DNA of 64,000 bases, taken from the NCBI GenBank assembly GCA_963702595.1, contig CAVPDC010000021.1, forward strand, positions 50,504 to 114,503, given 5' to 3'. This document shows, piece by piece, positions 9,042 to 16,335 of this stretch. The translations under genes were made by a program, and so were the position numbers. Each line of letters starts with the position of its first letter. Position 1 is the first letter of the stretch. Under the pieces are notes generated by a model. It was not told where the DNA came from, did no database searches, and was given only the letters and a program-made list of their open reading frames with translations. Source of the DNA: JALORV01 sp963702595. GTDB lineage: Bacteria > Pseudomonadota > Gammaproteobacteria > Burkholderiales > Burkholderiaceae_F.

Positions 9042-9731
9042 ATGACAATTCGATGGAAAGTCCTGCTGGCGAGCTGCGCGGCCGCGGCCGCCCATACGAG
9101 CGCTGCAGCCGACCGCCAGATCGGCGTCGATCCGATGCTGTCGGTGCACTGGAGCACGCTTACCGGAGGCCCGACGACGCCGGCAGCACAGATGGGCAAC
9201 CACATGATGGTCGGCTTCTGGCAGCGCAGTTCGGGCGCAAAGGCCGGGGTCGGCTCGATCAACACCGGCGTGGTCGAATTCCAGTTGCCGGAGAATCCGC
9301 CGCAGCGCATCCGTTCAGCCACGCTCCAGTTCAAGGCGCGCGCCAGCCAGTGTTCGGGCGCGGAGCCGGTCGTATTCGAGGTCTTTGGCTACGCCGGTAA
9401 CGGGAGGCCCGACCCTGCGGACGCGCTGTCGGGCGCGCGGCTTGCGCAAATCACGGCCAACTGTCCCGACAACCCGGCTTTCACGCAAGTGATCGATGTG
9501 TCCAACCTGGTGCGGCAACTGAGCGTGCCGTCCGGTCTGCGCTTCGCCGGATTCAACGTGCGCAAGATGAACCACCGCGCGGGGCCGAGCTACTTCGGGT
9601 TCAGCGCCGCCAAGCTGACGATTGCGGTGGCGAGCGAGGATCTGGCCATCGCGCCGAGCGCGCCGATGGTCGGGGGCGCCGGCGGAGCGCCTGGAGGTGC
9701 GGCCGGCACCAGGCGGCAACACTCAGCTTGA
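9042..9731 (+). CDS. Secreted protein of unknown function (probable N-terminal part of a frameshifted longer gene)
   Basis: I do not recognise a family with certainty. A signal peptide is clear (residues 1-24, MTIRWKVLLASCAAAAAHTS then AAA). The mature part, about residues 25-195, is beta-rich and resembles the jelly-roll type found in carbohydrate-binding/DNRLRE-like modules: SINTGVVEFQLPENP, SATLQFKAR, TQVIDVSNLVRQLSV, GFNVRK. The last residues (MVGGAGGAPGGAAG) form a Gly/Ala linker that ends abruptly in TRRQHSA. The linker continues naturally in the frame of the next entry (PGGNTQLDANKVFAGLAGAA). The two are therefore probably one secreted protein of about 540 residues split by an indel at 9700-9712. 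It is the first gene after the putative operator. Confidence 0.7.
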   Translation: MTIRWKVLLASCAAAAAHTSAAADRQIGVDPMLSVHWSTLTGGPTTPAAQMGNHMMVGFWQRSSGAKAGVGSINTGVVEFQLPENPPQRIRSATLQFKARASQCSGAEPVVFEVFGYAGNGRPDPADALSGARLAQITANCPDNPAFTQVIDVSNLVRQLSVPSGLRFAGFNVRKMNHRAGPSYFGFSAAKLTIAVASEDLAIAPSAPMVGGAGGAPGGAAGTRRQHSA

Positions 9732-10677
9732 CGCGAACAAGGTGTTTGCCGGCCTCGCAGGGGCTGCTGCGACGCTGCTGCGCGGCGCCGGGCAGCAGCC
9801 GGCGCGCGAACAGGCGAGGAGCGAGGCCGCCGCGGCAATCTCGAATCCGACGTCAACGGTTCCGGACTCGGCGCCCGCTCCCGGGGCCACACCGGCGCCC
9901 TCAACGCAGGGCGTGCCTCTCGACGTCGCTGCATCGCCGGCACCGATGGATGCCGCCTCCGCTCCGTCGGCCGCGATCGCCGCTCCTGCGGCTGCCGTGG
10001 CGTCCGCGATCAACGTCGACATCGTCGGCATCCGGCTGGGCATGTCGCAGGATGAGGTCAAGCGCGCACTGCAGGCCCACTCGCCGGGGATGCGGCTGGA
10101 CGAAACGCGCGGCATCGTCAACAACGTCGCGGCGACCGACTATCTCTCGTGGATCATCGCGCGCGGCAGCCAGCGCGGCTCTGACGGTTCGGGCGACGCG
10201 ATCGGCGTGCACTTCCCGCCGCCGCCCAATGCCCATCGCGCCATCTTCGTCGAGCGCTTCACCGGCTTTCCCGCCAACCAATACCCGTTGTTCGACACGC
10301 TGAAACAGGCGCTCGTGAAGAAGTACGGCCCGCCGAGCTTCGCCAGTGAAGGGACGATGTTGTGGACCTTCAATGCCGCCGGCGTGCAGATCGTCGACAA
10401 CAACGTGAACGCGCGCTGCGCCAAGTTCCCGCCGACCGATCCACCGGCGCGCGGGCAGAACGTGATGTTCAACGGCTACAAGACGGCCGGCTGCGGGACG
10501 ACGGTCTACGTGCGCTACGAGCGCAACCGCGGTCCGTCGAACAGCGACACGGTGCGCTGGATGAGCGTGTCGCTGGTCGACGACTCACAGTTCGAAGACA
10601 TGCGCCAGGCCGCCGCGCGCTTCGCCACGCAGGCGACGCGTGAGTCCGCCAGCCGTGTGGCCGCACCCAAACTCTGA
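9622..10677 (+). CDS. Secreted protein of unknown function, C-terminal part of the gene beginning at 9042
   Basis: The first 30 residues of this frame (Arg/Trp-rich) are antisense-like and overlap the preceding frame; credible coding begins near 9705 with PGGNTQLDANKVFAGLAG. A Pro/Ala/Ser-rich linker (about residues 70-130) is followed by a folded C-terminal domain starting at VDIVGIRLGMSQDEVKRAL. That resembles the small modules in which 'GIRLGMS.DEV' opens a lipoprotein-like domain. Two cysteines (RCAKFPP, AGCGTTVYV) could form a disulfide. With the signal peptide in the upstream frame, the whole would be exported. The split is most simply a sequencing indel or a recent frameshift. I assign no function. 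Confidence 0.6.
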   Translation: MRWRARIWPSRRARRWSGAPAERLEVRPAPGGNTQLDANKVFAGLAGAAATLLRGAGQQPAREQARSEAAAAISNPTSTVPDSAPAPGATPAPSTQGVPLDVAASPAPMDAASAPSAAIAAPAAAVASAINVDIVGIRLGMSQDEVKRALQAHSPGMRLDETRGIVNNVAATDYLSWIIARGSQRGSDGSGDAIGVHFPPPPNAHRAIFVERFTGFPANQYPLFDTLKQALVKKYGPPSFASEGTMLWTFNAAGVQIVDNNVNARCAKFPPTDPPARGQNVMFNGYKTAGCGTTVYVRYERNRGPSNSDTVRWMSVSLVDDSQFEDMRQAAARFATQATRESASRVAAPKL

Positions 10678-10688
10678 GGAGAAACACC

Positions 10689-11058
10689 ATGCCCTCCGTC
10701 AGCCAGCAGCTTTGGTGCCGCCGAATCGCAGCCGTCGTCGTCGCGCTGCTCGGCCGGCTGTGACAGCGGACCCAGCGACTCCGCGTTCATCACCGCCTGC
10801 CTTGAAGAGGGAGAACGGGGCGCCAACAAAATGATGCGGCGGGAAATGGGCGTCAAGGGCGAGGACTTCTGCAAATGCGGCGCGCGGGAAGCGCGAACCG
10901 CCCTTTCGCCAGTGGCCCGACAGGCCATGGTTCTGGGGATGCAGGGCAAGAAGGCGGAAGCGCACGCGATCGGAGAAAAGCTGAGCGAAAAGGACCAGGA
11001 AGCGTTCATGAAGGGCGCGATGGACATATTCGGGAAGTGCGCCGGGAAGATGCGCTAG
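10689..11058 (+). CDS. Small lipoprotein of unknown function, apparent frameshift near 10760
   Basis: An ATG at 10689, preceded by a GAGGAG ribosome site, encodes a signal peptide core (RRIAAVVVALLG), but this frame stops after 24 codons at TGA. Shifting frame at the stop region gives GCDSGPSDSAFITACLEE and runs to 11058. Together they read as a lipoprotein with a lipobox ending in Gly-Cys and a mature part of about 100 residues. It has four further cysteines (ITACLEE, FCKCG, FGKCAG) and a charged helix rich in Lys/Glu. An internal ATG at 10831 would give only 75 residues without a signal. The secreted neighbours on both sides support the joined version. Function unknown. Confidence 0.55.
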
Positions 11059-11076
11059 CAACGAATAGGAGAAGTC

Positions 11077-11922
11077 ATGAACCGTTTGATTCAAAGCGCA
11101 ATGCTGATCGTCGCCGTTACCGCTGTGCCGACCTGGGCACAGAGCAAGAGCGATATACAGCGGATGCAGCCCTGGCTTGGCGTGCTGGCACCGGACTGTT
11201 CGAACTACCTGCTGCCTCAGCTCAAACATCTTGGCGATTCGCTGGTCGTGCAGGACGGCGGCAAGGCAGTGCTGACCGGACGCAACGTGAAGCCCGCGCC
11301 CAAGTACTTCGGCGCTACACCGCCGCCGGAATTCGAAACCGCATTTACGAGCGAGATCGCGGGCGGGGAAGCGCTGGTGTTCGTGTACTACCGTAACGCT
11401 TCGGGTCTGTTCGCCGCGGTCGAGGGCGGACCGAAGGTGATGGCCGCGCTGCCGGCAGCATTCAAGGGCAAGCGCTCCCGGCATTGCGACCCGAACCGCA
11501 ACGCCGCGCCGGGGACGGGCAGCCCGGACGCGCAGGCAAAAGCCGATCCGAACAAGTTCAAGGGCTACGCGCTGGATGAGCTCAGTGCGTCGGGACTGCT
11601 GTACAACGCGAAGGCCAAAGCCACTTATCAAAAGGCGTTGGGCCCGCTCGCCAAGGAGCCGTGGCTGGTGAAGCTGGACGGCCCCAGTCCGCAGAACAAG
11701 AAGGTGAAGGTGGCCAACGCCGATTACTTTCTCCTAAGCGCCTGCAAGAACCACGACTGCGCCGACAACAACACGGTGCTGCTGTACTCCCAGCCGCAGG
11801 ACGTTGTCTACGGCAAGGTCTATCAGAAAGGGCGATCGACCTTGATCGGCGCCCCGCCGCCCGCGGTGGCAAGCGAGCTCGAGAAGCTGTGGAAGAGCGA
11901 ATGGAGATCGCAGCCGAAATAG
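11077..11922 (+). CDS. Ivy-like lysozyme inhibitor domain protein, exported
   Basis: 281-residue exported protein; the signal peptide ends at PTWAQ near residue 22. The last 90 residues match the Ivy (inhibitor of vertebrate lysozyme) pattern: LKKL-like lead, FLLSACKNHDCADNNTVLLY, then VVYGKVYQKGRSTLIGAP. In Ivy the loop CKPHDC plugs the lysozyme active site; here it reads CKNHDC, keeping both cysteines and the His-Asp pair but with Asn in place of Pro. The N-terminal 150 residues form a separate, unrecognised domain. It probably acts in the periplasm against lysozyme or a related muramidase, or as a self-protection factor. ATG 11077 has a good AGGAG site. Identification rests on the loop motif and its surroundings. 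Confidence 0.65.
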   Translation: MNRLIQSAMLIVAVTAVPTWAQSKSDIQRMQPWLGVLAPDCSNYLLPQLKHLGDSLVVQDGGKAVLTGRNVKPAPKYFGATPPPEFETAFTSEIAGGEALVFVYYRNASGLFAAVEGGPKVMAALPAAFKGKRSRHCDPNRNAAPGTGSPDAQAKADPNKFKGYALDELSASGLLYNAKAKATYQKALGPLAKEPWLVKLDGPSPQNKKVKVANADYFLLSACKNHDCADNNTVLLYSQPQDVVYGKVYQKGRSTLIGAPPPAVASELEKLWKSEWRSQPK

Positions 11923-12020
11923 CGTCTTCGTCGACAACACGCTGAACCGGGGAGTCCGCCATGTCCTTGCCCTATCCCGACAACACCCTGTCGCGGCATA
12001 CACCGTCTGGAGCATCAGTG

Positions 12021-12275
12021 ATGAAAACTCTGCTCTTCTTCGACTCGATGATCACACCGAAGATCATCACCTTCGTCTACTGGCTGATGCTGCTGGGCGC
12101 CGTTGTCGGCGGCCTCGGTTCGATGTTCGCCTTCGGTCGCATGAGCTTCACGGGATTTGCGACCGGGTTGGCGATCATCGTCGGCGGTGCGCTGGGTGCA
12201 CGTATCGCGTGCGAGCTGCTGATCGTGCTCTTCAAGATCAACGAGAACACGCATACGATGGCGCACCGGTCCTGA
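12021..12275 (+). CDS. DUF4282 small membrane protein
   Basis: Two-pass inner-membrane protein of 84 residues with the DUF4282 pattern: an amphipathic lead (LLFFDSMITPKIITFVYW), a first membrane helix (about residues 18-38), a second (about 45-65), then the conserved tail RIACELLIVLFKINEN. ATG 12021 has GGAG eight bases upstream and begins right before the family's conserved start. An in-frame ATG at 11961, also with a GGGGAG site, would add 20 polar residues and cannot be excluded. The family has no established biochemical role. It lies within the run of envelope-directed genes. Confidence 0.8.
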   Translation: MKTLLFFDSMITPKIITFVYWLMLLGAVVGGLGSMFAFGRMSFTGFATGLAIIVGGALGARIACELLIVLFKINENTHTMAHRS

Positions 12276-12329
12276 CGGACGTGCCGTGCCGCCAGAAGCA
12301 CTGATCTTTCTTGAAGAAGGACAGCGATC

Positions 12330-12876
12330 ATGATCAGATCGATCATTGTTTCGACCGCGACGGTGACCATGGGACTTGCGCTGAGCGGCGCGTCCAGGCA
12401 TGAGCTGGGCGATATCGCCGCCGCATGCGGCGCCGGGCAATGCGCCGCAGGCCACCAGCGACTGGACAGCGTTCACCAAGCTGGCCGGCGCCCAATGGCA
12501 AGGCAAGGCGCCGGCCAAGGGCGGCAACAAGTACTACTGGAACCGCAAAGTGCCGATCGACGGCGTCGGCTCGGGCCAGATCAGTCTCGTCGGCGTTCAG
12601 AAGGCGCTGGACTCGGCCACGGTCGGGTGGCCGAAGGACATCGTGCTCGCGAAAGTTCCGGAGATGCTCGCCGCGCAGTTCCCGAAGGACACGAAGCTCG
12701 AGCAGGTGCGCGGCGCCTGTCCGGATGAGCGGCTGAGCGGCTCACGCATCTATCGCGCAACGCTGGCCGGCCGCAAGCCGCTCTACCTTCACATCCAGTA
12801 CGCCGCGGCGGACCGCGGGGGCGCCACTTCGACGATCGAGATGGAGTCCCAGCGCAACAAGGGCTGGATCTGCTGA
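12330..12876 (+). CDS. Small secreted protein of unknown function, apparent frameshift near 12400
   Basis: The start ATG at 12330 gives a classical signal peptide (MIRSIIVSTATVTMGLALSG), after which this frame becomes Cys/Gly/His-rich and non-descript. From about 12400 a second frame encodes a well-formed mature protein (ATSDWTAFTKLAGAQWQGK to MESQRNKGWIC, ending 12876). A one-base change between 12385 and 12410 would unite them into one exported protein of about 180 residues. The mature part has two cysteines (GACPDE and the terminal WIC) and a Lys/Trp-rich first third. I recognise no family. Its position between other exported proteins supports a common regulon. Confidence 0.55.
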
Positions 12877-12928
12877 ACGCGGGTCGCCATCGCCCGCAGT
12901 GGCGTCACTGTACGCTTGGAGGTGCAAC

Positions 12929-14194
12929 ATGAATGCGCATTTGCGAAGGTGTGTGTTGATATCGCTTTCCGCGATCGTGATCTGCGGAGAGTCTGCCCTC
13001 GCACAGACGCAGCAAGCGGATGAGGAACGGCTGCGTCGGCAAGGCATCGAGCGCAACGATGCAGCCGCGCGAGCGGCCGGCATGGAGATGGAACGACAGC
13101 GTCAGGAACGCGAACGGCAGGAGGAGGAGCGGAGGCGTTCGCAGTCGAGTTCATCGACCGGTGGTGGCTATGCGCCCCCACCATCGGGCGGCAGCAGCGC
13201 GAGCACTGGAGCCGGCAGTACCGATCTCAGGGCGCTAGGAAAGGAGCTGCTTCGCCTGCCGCCGCTGCCGGTCGAACGCAACGCACTGCTGGGCAGCTGG
13301 CGCCTGGAGGGTGGCGGCCAGCAAAGCGGGGTCCTCGAGTTTGGCCTCACGGGGAGGGGCGCTACCCCCGGGTTCAACGAGATGATGGGATTCATGAAGA
13401 GTATCGAATCCGGACAGCTGACCTGCGACATGTCATTCGGGCGCGGCATTACCTTTACGCCTACAACCTTCTCGAGCGGTGGGGCCGCCGGCATAGCAGA
13501 AGGACCCGTCGCCTACCGCAGCCGGAAGAAGGGAGTCATCGTGGCCATACCCGGCGACAGCCGCGCGAACCCGATGCCCTTCACTATCGCGGGCCCGAAT
13601 CGCATTGTGTGGGCGGACACCTGCGCACTGGTGCGGGTCGGTACGCCTGCGGCAAACGCCCCGGCCAACACCGCAGCACCGGGCAACGCGAGAACGGGGG
13701 CTTCGGGTGCATCGTCGCCGCCGGCGCAGGTGGCGTCGGCGGCCCCAACGCGATCGACGCTTGCACGCCCGTCACCAGAGGTTTGCCGCAACACGCTCCT
13801 CGACAAACTCGGCGTCGTCGGTATCAATCAGGTGCGGGCGATGTCCGACGTGCGTTTCAAGGAAGCCGCCATCGAAGGCAAGGTGCCGAACACGAACAAC
13901 CTGCGCATCGACCTGCGCGGCAGCACCTGCGACGACCCGCGCATCAAGGCGACGTTGTACGACTTCGACGCCAACGAGATGCTGCAGTCGATCACCTACG
14001 TCTGGGATCGCCCGGCCGGGCCGGCGCCCGCGCCGATCTTCACTGAACGCGTGACTCAGCTGTCGCGCTTCCACTCGCTGCCGCCGCCGCAGACACCGGG
14101 ACGACTGCAGGCCGACACCTCGCTGGGACGGCTGGTGCTGCAGGACATGCCCGAGCGCAATCTGGTACTGGAGGCCTACGCCGCGAAGAAGTAG
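12929..14194 (+). CDS. Secreted two-domain protein of unknown function with coiled-coil lead
   Basis: 421-residue exported protein. ATG 12929 has an excellent GGAGG site and starts a signal peptide ending at ALAQT (about residue 28); an upstream in-frame ATG at 12899 would bury the signal. Residues 30-75 are charged Arg/Glu/Gln repeats (ERQRQERERQEEERR, a likely coiled coil), followed by a Ser/Gly linker. Residues 115-245 form a small beta domain beginning LLGSWRLEGG and holding two cysteines. After an Ala/Pro linker, residues 285-421 form a C-terminal domain starting EVCRNTLLDKLGVVG with one further cysteine (STCDDPR). A decayed copy of part of this C-terminal domain lies directly downstream (14208-14400). 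Function unknown. Confidence 0.75.
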   Translation: MNAHLRRCVLISLSAIVICGESALAQTQQADEERLRRQGIERNDAAARAAGMEMERQRQERERQEEERRRSQSSSSTGGGYAPPPSGGSSASTGAGSTDLRALGKELLRLPPLPVERNALLGSWRLEGGGQQSGVLEFGLTGRGATPGFNEMMGFMKSIESGQLTCDMSFGRGITFTPTTFSSGGAAGIAEGPVAYRSRKKGVIVAIPGDSRANPMPFTIAGPNRIVWADTCALVRVGTPAANAPANTAAPGNARTGASGASSPPAQVASAAPTRSTLARPSPEVCRNTLLDKLGVVGINQVRAMSDVRFKEAAIEGKVPNTNNLRIDLRGSTCDDPRIKATLYDFDANEMLQSITYVWDRPAGPAPAPIFTERVTQLSRFHSLPPPQTPGRLQADTSLGRLVLQDMPERNLVLEAYAAKK

Positions 14195-14207
14195 GTCGCG
14201 CGCGGGC

Positions 14208-14400
14208 AGCATCCCCGCCTGCGCATCGGTATCGACCGGCGCTGCGGCGCCTGCGACGACCCGCGCAGCTAGGCGACGCGCTACGACTCCGACGCAGATG
14301 CACTGCTGCGGTCGGTCAGCGATGTCTGCAAACGTCCGGCCGGGCCGGCCTCTCGAAGGTGGCGTTCCACGAAAGAGTTGAGCGGCTGCCAACGATGCCG
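14208..14400 (+). pseudogene. Decayed tandem copy of the C-terminal domain of the 12929 gene
   Basis: The stretch 14220-14360 repeats 13903-14045 with many substitutions: the blocks tgcgacgacccgcgca and cggccgggccgg occur in both. Translated, CDDPRIKATLYDFDANEMLQ in the live gene corresponds to CDDPRS-stop-ATRYDSDADALLR here, and WDRPAGPAP corresponds to CKRPAGPAS. An in-frame TAG replaces the Ile codon, and no start or ribosome site is seen. It is an old partial duplication, no longer coding. Confidence 0.75.
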
Positions 14401-14416
14401 CTCCCGCGGACAGCTG

Positions 14417-14857
14417 TCATGAAGGAAGGCTGAGCTCCATCCACCGCAGGCCTCTTTCAATCTTATAGTCGGTCCATCCGCGCCTTCGATAGAAGCCGTA
14501 GGCGCGCAGCGTGGTATCGAGATCCGTGGTGAGCCACGCGCGCTTGCAGCCCGATGCCGCGAGCCAGTGCTCGGCCAGGGCCATGAGCTTGCCGCCGACG
14601 CCTTTTCCCTCGTACTCCGGAAGTACGGCGATGACCAGGAACTCTCCCGTCGCGCGATCGGCCATGGAGAACGCGACGACCTGGCCGCCGTCGTCGCACA
14701 GCCAGCCCTTGGTGGACTGGCCGAGGCTTTCCGTGACGCTCTGCGGGTTGATGCCGAGCTGTTGCAGCTCCTCGAGCGTCAACGCGTTCTCGCGCGTTCG
14801 CGGGCGAACGTAGAAAAGCGCTGGCACGTCGGCGGCAGTGATCTCGCGGAACTCCAT
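14417..14857 (-). CDS. GNAT family N-acetyltransferase
   Basis: 146-residue single-domain acetyltransferase that would transfer an acetyl group from acetyl-CoA to an amine; the substrate is not predictable. The acetyl-CoA loop is visible as LPEYEGKGVGGKLMALAEHW (the Q/R-x-x-G-x-G/A pattern), preceded by the beta-4 strand GEFLVIAVLPEY and followed by the C-terminal ...DLDTTLRAYGFYRRRGW, where the tyrosine of GFY is the usual general acid. Length and motif order are those of ordinary bacterial GNATs. It is transcribed against its neighbours and stands alone. No signal peptide, so cytosolic. Confidence 0.88.
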   Translation of the reverse strand: MEFREITAADVPALFYVRPRTRENALTLEELQQLGINPQSVTESLGQSTKGWLCDDGGQVVAFSMADRATGEFLVIAVLPEYEGKGVGGKLMALAEHWLAASGCKRAWLTTDLDTTLRAYGFYRRRGWTDYKIERGLRWMELSLPS

Positions 14858-15017
14858 GGCGCTCTCTCGAATGGCAGCTCGATTGTCCTGGCGGCGGAAT
14901 CGTTCCAGCTATCCATTGGCTCCAGCGCCCCACAAGCCAACAAGCCAACAAGCTCGGCTTCCCGAACGGCGATCGACGAGTTGATGGGGCGGCACCCTGA
15001 CCGACAGCGATCCTCAG

Positions 15018-15120
15018 TCCCTGTCACGCTGCTGCATCTGGTGTGCCAGCAAGCGCCAGGATCCTTCGCGGCGGACATGGGTCGCCGTGTAGCGGAGCAC
15101 GGTTCCCTGTCGGCTCTCAG
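15018..15120 (-). pseudogene. Tail of a decayed DUF4440/SnoaL-like gene
   Basis: Read on the minus strand this stretch encodes QGTVLRYTATHVRREGSW followed by RLLAHQMQQRDRD and a stop. That is the typical C-terminal pattern of DUF4440/NTF2-like proteins (R-Y-T-x-x-W/H-V-R-R-x-G-x-W-R-L-x-A-H-Q). The rest of such a gene (about 100 residues upstream) is missing: the frame immediately upstream is unrelated. No start codon or ribosome site accompanies it. It is a fragment left from a deletion. Confidence 0.5.
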
Positions 15121-15178
15121 GCGATTCTCGCAGAGCGTTGTGCCGCGCCGGCTACGGGGCTACGTGCACCGGAGCAGG

Positions 15179-15303
15179 CCAGCCACCGGGCCGTGCCGGG
15201 TTCGGGGCGGGCGCCGCGGCACGCCACTCGGATCGAACAGTGCGAACTCGCGCGTGGCCCACGACGGATCGTCCGGCGAACTCGTGCGCGCCGCGAACCG
15301 TTC
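15179..15303 (-). pseudogene. Tail of a decayed glyoxalase/VOC-like gene
   Basis: The minus strand reads SSPDDPSWATREFALFDPSG, the common C-terminal signature of glyoxalase/bleomycin-resistance (VOC) proteins (W-x-x-R-E-F-x-x-x-D-P-x-G), then runs into an unrelated Pro/Arg-rich tail and a stop. A stop codon lies five codons before the recognisable part, so no intact reading frame exists. With the neighbouring DUF4440 tail it shows that 15.0-15.3 kb is a graveyard of gene ends. The rest of the gap 14858-15468 holds nothing I can identify. Confidence 0.45.
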
Positions 15304-15468
15304 CTAACTACCGATCGCCGTCAGAGGCGCGTGCCTGGCATCGCCGCCCTCGACGGGAAGTTGCATCCGAAGGTTCCGGATGAATGCCGGTTTATTGCAT
15401 GCCTGCGGCAGAAGGCCTGCCTGGTCTTCGGCCCCCTGACCGGTAAAGGCGATCTGGGGCGCCGGGTG

Positions 15469-15888
15469 TCAGAGCCGCATCAGCTCGGCGCGTGCGTCGT
15501 TCATCAGGTTGTTGTTCCAGTTGACGTAGTTGCGGTGGATCGTGCGCTTGCCGGCTTCGTCCCTGAAGTCCAGGTTGATGCTGTCCTTGTACGTCAACGA
15601 ATACTTGCCCGGCCCATAGGTCAGTTCCATCACCAGCGTGTGTGTGCGCACGAGGACCGTGAAGATCATTTTGTCCGGTCCCGCCTCGGTGAAGGTCCAG
15701 CCCCGCCGTGCGCCGCCGACCATGAACGCGCGCCGGATTTCCTCGGCGGTGGCAGGCTTGCCGGAGCCCGTGACCGCGGCGACGTCCTTCCATTCGATCA
15801 GGTCGACCGCCGCCAGCGCGGTTGCCGGCACCCAGGCCGCCAGTGCGAGCGCCAACGCCAGGACCCAGTTGCGGATTGCCCGTGTCAT
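15469..15888 (-). CDS. Small secreted protein of unknown function
   Basis: 139-residue exported protein with a clear signal peptide (RNWVLALALALAAWVPATA, cleavage near ALAA at residue 27). The mature part of about 112 residues looks like a compact beta sandwich: GWTFTEAGPDKMIFTVLVRT, VMELTYGPGKYSLTYKDS, then RTIHRNYVNWNNNLMNDAR. It has no cysteines. The conserved-looking Asn/Tyr/Trp-rich end (NYVNWNNNL) recalls small periplasmic proteins of unknown role. It is divergent from the pigment cluster that starts at 16057. The shared 168-base interval probably holds both promoters, but I see no convincing -35/-10 pair. Confidence 0.75.
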   Translation of the reverse strand: MTRAIRNWVLALALALAAWVPATALAAVDLIEWKDVAAVTGSGKPATAEEIRRAFMVGGARRGWTFTEAGPDKMIFTVLVRTHTLVMELTYGPGKYSLTYKDSINLDFRDEAGKRTIHRNYVNWNNNLMNDARAELMRL

Positions 15889-16056
15889 CTCCCTCTCCTT
15901 GTGCTCTGTGTGGTTCTAAAGCGTCTACCTTTGAGTGGACCGCCCGGTCTGGTCAACACCCCCGAAATTCTGAACGACTCCGGCGGATTCCCGGCCTGCA
16001 TTGCGTGCCACCATCGACCCTGATCGTGCAAGGGCGATGTGTAAACTTGCTCGCCA

Positions 16057-16335
16057 ATGACGCTATCCCGTTTGACGCAGGACATGCAAACACTCGAACT
16101 GCTGCGCCAGTACCTCCAGACGAAGGCATCGATCGACCCGGCCAGGGTTACGCCGGAGGCGCGGCTGGAGGACATCGGCGTCGATTCCCTGATCCTCATC
16201 GATCTGATGTTCGAACTGGAAGAGTCGCTGAACGTCCGTGTGCCGGACATGGACATGGACAGCCGGCCGACGACCGTCGCCGAACTCATCGATCTCTTCG
16301 ACACTCTATCGGCTCCCCAGGCAAAGATCGCATGA
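16057..16335 (+). CDS. Acyl carrier protein of the arylpolyene cluster
   Basis: 92-residue acyl carrier protein that carries the growing polyene chain on a phosphopantetheine arm. The attachment serine is in DIGVDSLILIDLMFELEE (helix 2 start), and the acidic helix typical of carrier proteins follows. It is the first gene of the plus-strand arm; its stop overlaps the start of the ketosynthase by four bases (ATGA). An alternative ATG nine codons downstream (16084) would still leave the whole domain. A second, different carrier protein is encoded at 31690, so the cluster has two ACPs, as is usual for arylpolyene loci. Confidence 0.9.
   Translation: MTLSRLTQDMQTLELLRQYLQTKASIDPARVTPEARLEDIGVDSLILIDLMFELEESLNVRVPDMDMDSRPTTVAELIDLFDTLSAPQAKIA

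Noticed and set aside
15822..16331. In-frame extension of the ketosynthase to an ATG at 15822
   Set aside because: The extension is Pro/Arg-rich, overlaps the carrier protein and the divergent gene, and the ATGA overlap at 16332 gives the family's normal start.
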